DNA from: an uncultured Croceitalea sp.
GTDB lineage: Bacteria; Bacteroidota; Bacteroidia; Flavobacteriales; Flavobacteriaceae
Assembly: GCA_947503285.1 (NCBI GenBank)
Contig: CANNDD010000004.1
Location: 310,001-374,000 of the forward strand
DNA length: 64,000 bases
Direction: 5' to 3'
In this document: in pieces, positions 1 to 7,354 of the stretch
Layout: each line of letters starts with the position of its first letter
Position numbering within the stretch: the first letter of the stretch is position 1
Notes under the pieces: generated by a model
Seen by the model: only the letters and a program-made list of their open reading frames with translations
Databases searched by the model: none
What the model was told of the DNA's origin: nothing
Program-made: the position numbers and the translations under genes

Positions 1-480
1 TTTGCCAATGGATACAAATTGATGCACTGCTACCATACCGGCCAAGACCACATTTTCACCGATCGTCACATGACCGGCAAGTGTGGAATCATTGCTGAAA
101 ATACATCCATCACTGACCAAGCAATCATGTGCGATATGGCAATACGCCATAATCAGGCAATTATTGCCAATTACCGTTTTCATGCGGTCGGCAGTACCCT
201 TATTAATGGTGGCGCACTCTCGAATAGTGGTATTATCACCTATATGAACGGTAGTCTCTTCACCTTGATACTTCAAATCTTGTGGGGGTGCCGAAATAAC
301 CGCACCCGGAAAAATATTACAATTTTTTCCGATACGGGCACCTTCCATAATGGTGACGTTTGAGCCGATCCATGTACCTTCACCAATAATCACGTTATTA
401 TGGATTACGGTAAAGGGTTCAATAACAACGTTTTTCGCGATTTTAGCGCCTGGGTGCACATAGGCAAGGGGCTGATTCAT
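1..480 (-). CDS. lpxA: UDP-N-acetylglucosamine acyltransferase LpxA, partial
   Basis: This is the N-terminal 160 codons; the gene runs off the left edge of the window, so its C-terminus is missing. LpxA transfers an R-3-hydroxyacyl chain from ACP to UDP-GlcNAc, the first step of lipid A synthesis, in the cytoplasm. The translation starts MNQPLAYVHPGAKIAKN and shows the hexapeptide repeats of a left-handed beta helix (for example VVIEPF, VIIGEG, VTIGEN), plus the family-typical stretches 'NTTIRECATINKGT' and 'CHIAHDC', which carries the catalytic-region His. The start codon lies 2 nt after the lpxC-fabZ stop, so the two are probably translated together. Confidence 0.95.
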   Translation of the reverse strand, partial: MNQPLAYVHPGAKIAKNVVIEPFTVIHNNVIIGEGTWIGSNVTIMEGARIGKNCNIFPGAVISAPPQDLKYQGEETTVHIGDNTTIRECATINKGTADRMKTVIGNNCLIMAYCHIAHDCLVSDGCIFSNDSTLAGHVTIGENVVLAGMVAVHQFVSIGK

Positions 481-482
481 GC

Positions 483-1886
483 TTATTCTCTTTTAACTTT
501 TATAATTTGTGCCATGATCTCAGCTTCAGAAACTAACTTTCCGTTCGCATAGGCCCGGGCCTGCATCTGACATATACCACGTCGTATCGGTGTCATCAAA
601 TCCAATTTGAATATCAAAGTATCACCGGGTACCACTTGTTGTTTGTACCGAACATTATCTATTTTCAAGAGATAGGTCAAATAGTTTTCAGGATCTGGTA
701 CCGTACTCAATACCAAGATACCCCCTGTTTGTGCCATAGCCTCAAGTTGTAATACCCCGGGCATAACCGGCGCCCCAGGAAAATGGCCCACAAAAAATGG
801 CTCGTTCATCGTCACATTTTTGATACCGATGACATGTTGGTCGGAAAGCTCCATGATTTTATCCACCAACAAGAAAGGAGGCCTGTGGGGGAGCATTTTC
901 ATGATTTCCGTGATATCCTTTAAAGGTTTTGCATGCAAATCAACTTCTGGAACATAGTTTCTACGTTCTTGTTTTATGATCTTATGCAATTTTTTGGCAA
1001 ACTGGGTATTCACGTAATGACCGGGTTTGTTGGCGATCACTTTTCCTTGAATACGTGTGCCCGCCAAGGCCAGGTCACCTATAACATCCAATAACTTATG
1101 CCTTGCGGCTTCATTGGGTTGGTGCAAGGTCAGGTTATCCAAAATCCCATTTGGCTTTACCGAAAGTTTCTTTTTGTTGAATGCCTTTTCCAATTTCTTC
1201 ATTGTGGATTCTGAAATTTCCTTATCCACATATACAATGGCATTGTTCAAATCGCCCCCTTTGATCAATCCATGTTCCAATAACATTTCAAGTTCATGTA
1301 AAAAACTAAAGGTACGGGCATTGGCAATCTCTGTTTTAAATTGAGAAAGGTCTTCTAAGGTGGCGTTTTGTGTACCCAATACCTTCGTTCCGAAATCGAC
1401 CATGGTGGTGATTTGGTACGTTTCGGCCGGTATCACTGTTATTTCACTGCCGGTTGCCTCATCTTTGTAGGCAATAACATCTTTGACCACATAGACCTCA
1501 CGGGGCTCTTCTTGCTCTACAATACCCGCCTCTTCCAATGCTTCAATGAAGTATTTTGAAGAACCGTCCATAATCGGTGGTTCTGGGGCATTGAGTTCAA
1601 TCATTACATTATCGATATCCATACCGACCAAAGCGGCAAGTACATGTTCAGAAGTCTGTATCTTGACCCCATTTTTCTCTAAATTCGTGCCCCTTTGGGT
1701 ATTTACCACGTAATTCGCATCGGCTTCAATGATTGGCTCCCCTTCAAGGTCGACCCTTTTAAAGGAAAAACCGTGATTCGCAGGTGCCGGAACAAAAGTC
1801 ATCGTGACTTCTTCACCGGTATGCAACCCTACTCCCTGGAGCATGACCTGTTTTGCTATGGTACGTTGTTTACTTTCTGTCTTCAA
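483..1886 (-). CDS. lpxC: Bifunctional LpxC deacetylase / FabZ dehydratase
   Basis: A 467-aa fusion typical of Bacteroidota. The N-terminal ~305 residues are LpxC, the Zn-dependent UDP-3-O-acyl-GlcNAc deacetylase that commits to lipid A. Visible are 'TSEHVLAALVGMDIDN' and 'AARHKLLDVIGDLAL', which carry the zinc-binding His and Asp residues. From about residue 325 onward it is a FabZ hot-dog domain (3-hydroxyacyl-ACP dehydratase), with 'LPHRPPFLLVDKI' and 'GHFPGAPVMPGVLQLEAMAQ' carrying the catalytic His and Glu. The gene overlaps the lpxD stop by 17 nt and ends 2 nt before lpxA. The fusion couples lipid A synthesis to fatty acid elongation. Confidence 0.97.
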   Translation of the reverse strand: MKTESKQRTIAKQVMLQGVGLHTGEEVTMTFVPAPANHGFSFKRVDLEGEPIIEADANYVVNTQRGTNLEKNGVKIQTSEHVLAALVGMDIDNVMIELNAPEPPIMDGSSKYFIEALEEAGIVEQEEPREVYVVKDVIAYKDEATGSEITVIPAETYQITTMVDFGTKVLGTQNATLEDLSQFKTEIANARTFSFLHELEMLLEHGLIKGGDLNNAIVYVDKEISESTMKKLEKAFNKKKLSVKPNGILDNLTLHQPNEAARHKLLDVIGDLALAGTRIQGKVIANKPGHYVNTQFAKKLHKIIKQERRNYVPEVDLHAKPLKDITEIMKMLPHRPPFLLVDKIMELSDQHVIGIKNVTMNEPFFVGHFPGAPVMPGVLQLEAMAQTGGILVLSTVPDPENYLTYLLKIDNVRYKQQVVPGDTLIFKLDLMTPIRRGICQMQARAYANGKLVSEAEIMAQIIKVKRE

Positions 1887-2904
1887 TGTGAATGTTCTTT
1901 TCTATTTCAGAGATTCGGTTAACTAGTTTCGGTAGATTCTTAAAATGAACATATGACTTGTTATAATCCCCATAGTTCAATGCAGGGGATCCTTGTAATA
2001 CCTCATCATCTTTGACATTTCGGCCAATACCTGACTGTGCTTGAATACGAACCCGGTCACCGATGGTGATATGCCCTACGATACCCACTTGTCCACCAAT
2101 TAGACAATATTTCCCGATTTTGGTCGATCCGGCAACCCCCGTTTGGGCCGCTATGGCGGTATGTTCACCAATCTCCACATTATGGGCGATTTGTATCTGA
2201 TTGTCCAGTTTAACCCCTTTTCTAAGAATCGTCGAGCCAAGGGTCGCACGGTCAATCGTCGTACCGGCACCAACATCGACGTTGTTTTCTAAAATTACAT
2301 TGCCTGTTTGCGGAACCTTGGTATATTCCCCTTTTTCATTAGGTGTAAAACCAAAACCATCTGCACCTATGATCGCACCGCTATGAATCACACATCCGTC
2401 ACCAATAATGGACTCGGAATAAATCTTTGCACCTGCAAAAATCGTCACGTTATCCCCTATGGTCACATTATCCCCTATATAGACATTGGGATATACTTTA
2501 ACTTGACTACCTATATCCACATTTTCCCCTAAATACGAAAAAGCCCCTAAATAAAAGCCCTCCCCATATGTCGCGGATTCAGAGACGAACACGGGATCTT
2601 CAATACCGGTCTTATTGTTTTTGACCTGATTGTAATACTCCAATAATTTTGAAAAGGACTTGTAGGCGTCATCAACTTTTATCAAAGTGGTCGATAGCGA
2701 TTGTTCAGGTACAAAGTCTTTGTTGACAATGGTAATGGAAGCTTTGGTGGAATAAATGTAGGCGGTATATTTAGGATTGGCCAAAAATGTAAGCGAACCC
2801 GTTTCACCCTCTTCGATCTTGGAAAGTTTATGGACGGCTGTTTCAGGATTGCCCTCAATCTCTCCTTCTAAAATTCCGGCAATTTGGGTGGCTGTAAATT
2901 TCAA
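1870..2904 (-). CDS. lpxD: UDP-3-O-(3-hydroxyacyl)glucosamine N-acyltransferase LpxD
   Basis: 344 aa, the normal length. LpxD adds the second (N-linked) hydroxyacyl chain to UDP-glucosamine in lipid A synthesis. The N-terminal ~100 residues form the uridine-binding domain ('GSLTFLANPKY'). After it come hexapeptide repeats of a left-handed beta helix ('VKVYPNVYIGDNVTIGDNVT') and the family signature 'ADGFGF', with 'DNQIQIAHNVEIG' holding the catalytic His. First gene of the lpxD-lpxCfabZ-lpxA run, with which it overlaps. A possible minus-strand -7 element (TACTTTTG, 3047-3054) lies about 140 nt upstream, at the end of the HD gene. Confidence 0.96.
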   Translation of the reverse strand: MKFTATQIAGILEGEIEGNPETAVHKLSKIEEGETGSLTFLANPKYTAYIYSTKASITIVNKDFVPEQSLSTTLIKVDDAYKSFSKLLEYYNQVKNNKTGIEDPVFVSESATYGEGFYLGAFSYLGENVDIGSQVKVYPNVYIGDNVTIGDNVTIFAGAKIYSESIIGDGCVIHSGAIIGADGFGFTPNEKGEYTKVPQTGNVILENNVDVGAGTTIDRATLGSTILRKGVKLDNQIQIAHNVEIGEHTAIAAQTGVAGSTKIGKYCLIGGQVGIVGHITIGDRVRIQAQSGIGRNVKDDEVLQGSPALNYGDYNKSYVHFKNLPKLVNRISEIEKNIHIEDRK

Positions 2905-3064
2905 GCGTGTAATGTTTTAATACCTTAGAACGATTGTATTGGCTTCAGGAAGCTTACCAATGTAGGCAACCTTCTTGTACTGAACCGAAATAGGATTTTA
3001 TTGTTTGAGCGTCGAAATGGACCTCCCTATCTTCGTTCATTTTTGGCAAAAGTAAGAAAATTTG

Positions 3065-4291
3065 TCAAACGCTTTCCTTCGGATAGCAAACATAATACTT
3101 GGTCACTTTTTTTGACAATGCTTTTAAATTCAAATGATCTGAGGCATTGGCGACATCGGTCAGCTTTCCTGACTTTCTAGCGATATTTATATTTTGATAG
3201 TCCGCATTGTAGGCCCGATTACTTATTTCACCGGAGAAAACGAAATAATCAGCTTCCCCATCACGTAAACCATATGATGATTTCACCCAGTTGCGCTTTT
3301 TCTGCATCTTTTCATCGGCTATCGGATTGTTCTTGATGCGTATTTCCAATAGGTTACGGTTCAACAGCATACCGCTTAGCTTAGAAAGCACGAAATCGTC
3401 ATGAAATTGCCAGGTTTTTAAAGCTGAAATGATATCAACATCATCCAATAGCACAAATTGCAGCAACGTGCTCTCGTCAAATCGATCTGCCCCATTACGG
3501 GTCAAAAAGTACTTCAGCGCAGCCGCACATTCCAATTCATGCCCCTCTTGCAACAACAATTTCGAGCGTTTGATCAGTTTAAGGAGTAATTGTTCCGCCA
3601 CCAGGCTGGTTTTGTGCAGATACACCTGCCAATACATGAAACGGCGGGCCATTAAAAATTTTTCTACCGAATAGATACCTTTTTCCTCGACCACCAATTC
3701 GTCGTCTTGTACGTTGAGCATGGTGATAATGCGTTCAGAGCTGATATTGCCCTCCGTCACCCCAGTGTAAAAACTGTCGCGTTTTAAATAATCCAAACGA
3801 TCGGTATCCAATTGGCTCGAAACCAACTGATTCAAGAACCTTTTGGGGTGCTCGCCTTTGAAAATGGCTATTGCCATGGTCAGTGCCCCGTCAAATTCTT
3901 CATTCAATTTTTCAATTAATCGAAGTGATAGCGCCTCATGACTTACATTCTCGACCAAAGAAAACTCCAAGGCATGCGAGAATGGGCCATGCCCAATATC
4001 GTGAAGCAGAATGGCAACCAAGAGCCCCATTTCTTCCTCTTCGGTGATTTCCACTTTTTTAAATCGCAGTACCCTAATCGCCTGCACCATTAAGTGCATA
4101 CTGCCCAAGGCATGATGAAAGCGGGTATGATGGGCCCCAGGGTATACGATATACGACAGGCCCATTTGCGAAATTCGCCGTAACCGTTGAAAAAAGGGGT
4201 GCCCTATAAGATTGTAAATAAGTTCATTGGGAGTGCCAATAAAACCGTAGATTGGATCGTTAAATATTTTAAGCTTGTTGCGCTGCGCCAA
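3065..4291 (-). CDS. HD-domain phosphohydrolase (dGTPase-like)
   Basis: 408 aa. The sequence has the HD-superfamily metal motif: 'HHTRFHHALG' near residue 55 and 'LLHDIGHGPFSHALE' near residue 95, followed by 'SSQLDTDRLDYLKRD', which supplies the last metal-binding Asp. Members of this family (COG1078) are metal-dependent phosphohydrolases related to dNTP triphosphohydrolases. The substrate of this branch is not known to me. It is transcribed away from porX. Its -7 element (TATCTTTG on the minus strand) overlaps the region where the porX promoter must lie. Confidence 0.9.
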   Translation of the reverse strand: MAQRNKLKIFNDPIYGFIGTPNELIYNLIGHPFFQRLRRISQMGLSYIVYPGAHHTRFHHALGSMHLMVQAIRVLRFKKVEITEEEEMGLLVAILLHDIGHGPFSHALEFSLVENVSHEALSLRLIEKLNEEFDGALTMAIAIFKGEHPKRFLNQLVSSQLDTDRLDYLKRDSFYTGVTEGNISSERIITMLNVQDDELVVEEKGIYSVEKFLMARRFMYWQVYLHKTSLVAEQLLLKLIKRSKLLLQEGHELECAAALKYFLTRNGADRFDESTLLQFVLLDDVDIISALKTWQFHDDFVLSKLSGMLLNRNLLEIRIKNNPIADEKMQKKRNWVKSSYGLRDGEADYFVFSGEISNRAYNADYQNINIARKSGKLTDVANASDHLNLKALSKKVTKYYVCYPKESV

Positions 4292-4310
4292 GTGTACTAT
4301 ATTTTCAGGA

Positions 4311-4318
4311 CAAAGATA
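4311..4318 (-). promoter_or_regulatory. -7 promoter element of the HD gene
   Basis: On the minus strand this reads TATCTTTG, a perfect match to the Bacteroidota -7 consensus TAnnTTTG, 20 nt upstream of the HD gene start. The opposite strand has TATATTTT at 4298-4305, one mismatch from the consensus and 19 nt before the porX ATG, so the two divergent promoters appear to overlap. Assignment is by consensus only. Confidence 0.5.
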
Positions 4319-4324
4319 TACTAT

Positions 4325-5869
4325 ATGAACACGATTACAATTCTTTGGGTCGATGATGAGATTGACTTATTGAAACCCCATATTCTTTTTCTTCAAAACA
4401 AAGGCTATCAAGTAGTTACTTGCCCAAGTGGTCAAGATGCACTTGATGAATTGAACCATACGAATTTTGACATCATTTTTTTGGATGAAAATATGCCGGG
4501 CCTTTCAGGGCTCGAAACCTTGGCGGAAATCAAAAAAATAGACCCTTCGTTACCCGTGGTCATGATTACGAAAAGTGAAGAGGAATTCATTATGGACGAG
4601 GCTATCGGTAGTAAAATTGCCGATTATTTGATCAAACCCGTCAATCCCAATCAAATCTTGTTATCACTCAAAAAGAGTTTGGACAATTCGAGATTGGTAT
4701 CAGAGCGTACAACGGCGAACTACCAACAAGAGTTTCGACAAATTGCTATGGACCTTTCGATGGTAAAGACCCATGAAGAATGGGCAGAATTGTATAAAAA
4801 ACTGATTTATTGGGAACTACAGCTCGAGGGGATAGAAGACTCTGGGATGTTCGAAATATTGGAATCTCAAAAAATGGAAGCGAACAGCCAGTTCAGCAAG
4901 TTTGTCGATAAAAACTACCGTGATTGGTTTTCAACCGATGATGGTCCAACCCTATCGCATGAATTGTTTCAAAAGAAGGTCGTATCTGAATTGAAAGACA
5001 GTTCCACCTTACTTGTGGTCATCGATAACCTACGCTATGACCAATGGCTTTCTTTTGAGGATGTGGTCTCTAATTTCTATAAGAAAAAGACCGAAACACA
5101 CTATTACAGTATTCTACCCACGGCTACCCAATATGCGCGAAATGCCATTTTTTCTGGACTCACCCCACTGGAAATGGAAAAACAACACCCCGATTGGTGG
5201 AAAAATGATACGGATGAAGGGGGTAAAAATCTATTCGAGGCTGAGTTTTTAGGTGCCCAGTTGCGACGGTTGCAAATGGATATTAAATGGGACTATCACA
5301 AAATAAGCAGCTTAAAACAGGGGAAACAACTGGCCCAAAATTTCAAATCGCAAAAAGAAAATGATTTGACGGTGATTGTGTACAATTTTGTTGACATGCT
5401 CTCCCATTCCAAGACCGAAATGGAGGTCATTAAAGAATTGGCCAGCAATGACAAGGCCTACCGTTCCCTTACCCTTAGTTGGTTCAAAAACTCACCATTG
5501 TTGGATATTATTCAAAAAGCACAGCAACTCGGCAAGAAATTGATATTAACCACGGATCACGGTACCATCAATGTAAAACATCCTTCAAAGGTCATTGGTG
5601 ACCGCGATACCAGTCTCAACTTGAGGTATAAAACTGGGCGAAGCCTGACCTATCAAGAAAAGGAAGTATTGGCCGCAAAAGACCCTAAACGCATTCACTT
5701 ACCCAGCATCAATGTGAGCAGTTCGTTCATATTCGCCAAAAACGACTTGTTCTTTGCCTACCCCAACAACTACAACCACTATGTAAGCTATTATCGAAAC
5801 ACCTACCAACATGGGGGCATTTCATTAGAGGAAATGATCATTCCTTTTGTGGTTTTAGACCCTAAGTGA
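4325..5869 (+). CDS. porX: PorX-type response regulator with PglZ domain
   Basis: 514 aa from the ATG at 4325. A longer reading from 4187 would run into the divergent HD gene, and the receiver domain begins right here with MNTITILWVDDE. Residues 1-120 are a CheY-like receiver with acidic D10/D11 and the phospho-acceptor D54 in 'FDIIFLDENMPG'. The rest is a PglZ domain of the alkaline phosphatase superfamily, with 'VIDNLRYDQW', the nucleophile-region 'LPTATQYARN', 'TTDHGT' and a C-terminal 'HGGISLEEMIIPF'. PorX controls expression and function of the type IX secretion system together with the histidine kinase PorY. In related genomes, as I recall them, tsaE and ald normally follow at once; here about 7.8 kb of accessory genes intervene. 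Confidence 0.93.
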   Translation: MNTITILWVDDEIDLLKPHILFLQNKGYQVVTCPSGQDALDELNHTNFDIIFLDENMPGLSGLETLAEIKKIDPSLPVVMITKSEEEFIMDEAIGSKIADYLIKPVNPNQILLSLKKSLDNSRLVSERTTANYQQEFRQIAMDLSMVKTHEEWAELYKKLIYWELQLEGIEDSGMFEILESQKMEANSQFSKFVDKNYRDWFSTDDGPTLSHELFQKKVVSELKDSSTLLVVIDNLRYDQWLSFEDVVSNFYKKKTETHYYSILPTATQYARNAIFSGLTPLEMEKQHPDWWKNDTDEGGKNLFEAEFLGAQLRRLQMDIKWDYHKISSLKQGKQLAQNFKSQKENDLTVIVYNFVDMLSHSKTEMEVIKELASNDKAYRSLTLSWFKNSPLLDIIQKAQQLGKKLILTTDHGTINVKHPSKVIGDRDTSLNLRYKTGRSLTYQEKEVLAAKDPKRIHLPSINVSSSFIFAKNDLFFAYPNNYNHYVSYYRNTYQHGGISLEEMIIPFVVLDPK

Positions 5870-5992
5870 TATTGTAGTCTTTAGATGAGAAAGCCTAAGT
5901 AAATGAATCACTACATGATTTTATGACATCTTTGCGTGATTTTATTATTTGGTTCGTATACCTTTTTGAGTACCCTTATGGGGTATAAAACC

Positions 5993-6358
5993 TTAAGGAA
6001 TTTGATTTTTTGAATTGCTTTTTGAGAGGAATAAGCATAGGAGTAATGCCGCTAGACTAAAAAATATATCCCTAACGTCAAACTTTGAATTTTCAAAATA
6101 AACATCGTGCAACTCAAAGAGCACTACCAAAAGCAACGAAAAGGAGAACGTTTTCATTTTAGAATATTTTAAAAAATAAAAGAAAAAGAAAAACATCATT
6201 AAAGCACCTATGAAATTAGGAATACTGTATAGAATATCCTCGCATATCGAACAAGAGTAGTTGGCTATTACATAAGGCCTGATAAATTCCCTGACCAACA
6301 TATAAGTCATTGCTAGTATGACTAATGTTATACCATGGCGTATGTAATGGGTTTTCAT
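5993..6358 (-). CDS. Small four-helix membrane protein, unknown function
   Basis: 121 aa with four predicted membrane segments (about residues 9-23, 46-64, 70-88 and 95-112), several very Phe-rich. A short loop contains Cys-x-x-Cys ('NYSCSICED'). I do not recognise the family. It lies directly downstream of the two double-glycine peptides on the same strand, behind a strong hairpin. That is the usual position of an immunity protein for a secreted peptide, but this is inference from position only. AT-rich compared with porX. Confidence 0.65.
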   Translation of the reverse strand: MKTHYIRHGITLVILAMTYMLVREFIRPYVIANYSCSICEDILYSIPNFIGALMMFFFFFYFLKYSKMKTFSFSLLLVVLFELHDVYFENSKFDVRDIFFSLAALLLCLFLSKSNSKNQIP

Positions 6359-6499
6359 TTATTCACTTTGGGTTTTAAAATCAAAAAATGCTATTATTAC
6401 GATTAAAAAATTATTGGCGCTGGCAGAAATAATACAATTTTAACCTCTGCCCTCGTGTTTCCAAATAATTTCTAAATTATTTCAAGTTGGTTAAATAAA

Positions 6500-6539
6500 T
6501 TGAAAAAGAGACACAGGCAGTTTATCAATAAACTACCTG
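6500..6539 (-). terminator. Hairpin terminator after the peptide genes
   Basis: On the minus strand, an 11-bp stem (one G-T pair) with loop TTGA lies at 6514-6539, followed by a T-rich stretch. It lies 28 nt after the stop codon of the 55-aa peptide and before the 121-aa membrane protein. Confidence 0.6.
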
Positions 6540-6567
6540 ATCTCAATTTTTACCAAGCTGGGTCTTA

Positions 6568-6735
6568 TTACCACCAGTTCAAATCCTTCCCAGCATAATA
6601 TAATCCTGAAAAAGGAAATCCTATAGCCAATCCCACTGCCCTTCCCATAACTCTTGCAGCTGTTTCTCCGCCACCATTGACATCATTGATCTCTTGAGTG
6701 GACAATTCCTTCACTTTAAACTTATTCGTATTCAT
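6568..6735 (-). CDS. Double-glycine leader peptide 1 (bacteriocin/RiPP-like precursor)
   Basis: 55 aa starting at the ATG at 6735. The longer reading from 6792 would overlap the neighbouring peptide gene. The leader ends 'ELSTQEINDVNGGG', matching the double-glycine leaders cut by C39 peptidases (hydrophobic or acidic residues at -4, -7 and -12, then GG). The ~32-residue remainder starts ETAARVMGRAVG and is Gly- and aromatic-rich, with overlapping GxxxG motifs (GRAVG, GLAIG) and a Trp-Trp C-terminus. GxxxG motifs are a hallmark of helix-pairing two-peptide (class IIb) bacteriocins. It is followed by a terminator and encoded 23 nt downstream of a second such peptide. Export by the adjacent C39-ABC/HlyD system is inferred. 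Confidence 0.8.
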   Translation of the reverse strand: MNTNKFKVKELSTQEINDVNGGGETAARVMGRAVGLAIGFPFSGLYYAGKDLNWW

Positions 6736-6758
6736 AATTTTAATTTTAAAATTTTCTA

Positions 6759-6902
6759 TTAATATATGGCCTCCCCAGTTAAACCTTCCCAAAAGGCCTC
6801 AGGATATTCAATGGATTGCCATATTCCATATCCTAACATTCCCCATAATAATGGATGTCCACCTTCGATCTCTCTTAACTCGTTCGTTTTTAAATCTTTC
6901 AT
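6759..6902 (-). CDS. Double-glycine leader peptide 2 (47 aa)
   Basis: A 47-aa reading frame from the ATG at 6902 to the TAA at 6759, short enough to be missed by most gene callers. The leader is MKDLKTNELREIEGG, a good match to ComC/BlpC-type double-glycine leaders (LxxxELxxIxGG). The 32-residue core begins HPLLWGMLGYGIW and is rich in Trp, Gly and aromatic residues, ending GLTGEAIY. It has no Cys, so no disulfide or lanthionine is expected. It precedes peptide 1 by 23 nt on the same strand, and the two predicted mature chains are the same length (32 aa), suggesting a two-peptide product. Confidence 0.75.
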   Translation of the reverse strand: MKDLKTNELREIEGGHPLLWGMLGYGIWQSIEYPEAFWEGLTGEAIY

Positions 6903-6996
6903 TTAAAAAAATTTCAATTAAACATTTGTTTTCTGCAATCAAAACCAGATTTCCGTTGCGCGCTATTTTGATTACTCAGTAAAGATGGGCAAGGGC

Positions 6997-7015
6997 ACTC
7001 TCATTTATTGAGAGT
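6997..7015 (-). terminator. Hairpin between HTH gene and peptide genes
   Basis: A perfect 7-bp inverted repeat ACTCTCA / TGAGAGT with a 5-nt loop sits 15 nt after the stop codon of the 103-aa HTH gene and about 95 nt before the first peptide gene. There is no strong T-run after it, so it may be a processing or partial termination site that sets peptide expression apart from the export genes. Confidence 0.4.
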
Positions 7016-7030
7016 CAACAAGATAAAATG

Positions 7031-7342
7031 TTAAAATTTCAACAACCGTCCAATGTTTTTAAACCCGAACCCACCTGTTAAATTACGCTGTGTGTCTTTA
7101 TCCAAATCTTCCATAAAAAACCCACATCTGAAGCTAGTGGGCTTTGAATATGCATAACTTTGGTTAGCCAAATCATAATAAACTGGGGCGTTTAGTTCCT
7201 TCATGGTATCTATCATCCTGAACACCGTAGCTTCAGAAACTTCTAACCGTTCGGCCAATTTCTTGGGCCTTCCTGTGGCCTTCAAACGTATTAATCGATC
7301 TACGCGCTCCAATAATGCTATTTGTCTTGTCAACTGTTTCAT
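7031..7342 (-). CDS. 103-aa HTH protein of the peptide locus (copy 1)
   Basis: 103 aa. Residues ~8-55 form a winged HTH of the HTH_11 type ('RPKKLAERLEVSEATVFRMIDTMKELN'). This is followed by a short region ending 'YDLANQSYAYSKP', which in such proteins is the wing. It is a paralog of the gene at 9542-9853, with the same length and same layout. Its start is 12 nt after the ABC transporter stop, so it belongs to the export operon, and it stands immediately upstream of the two leader peptides. The C-terminal 35 residues contain 'NLTGGFGF', a Gly-Gly that is too far inside to be a leader. A local transcription regulator is the likely role; no target is shown. Confidence 0.75.
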   Translation of the reverse strand: MKQLTRQIALLERVDRLIRLKATGRPKKLAERLEVSEATVFRMIDTMKELNAPVYYDLANQSYAYSKPTSFRCGFFMEDLDKDTQRNLTGGFGFKNIGRLLKF

Positions 7343-7354
7343 ATCATTCCATTT

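Noticed and set aside
4187-4324. Upstream extension of PorX
   Set aside because: It overlaps the divergent HD gene; the receiver domain begins at the ATG at 4325.
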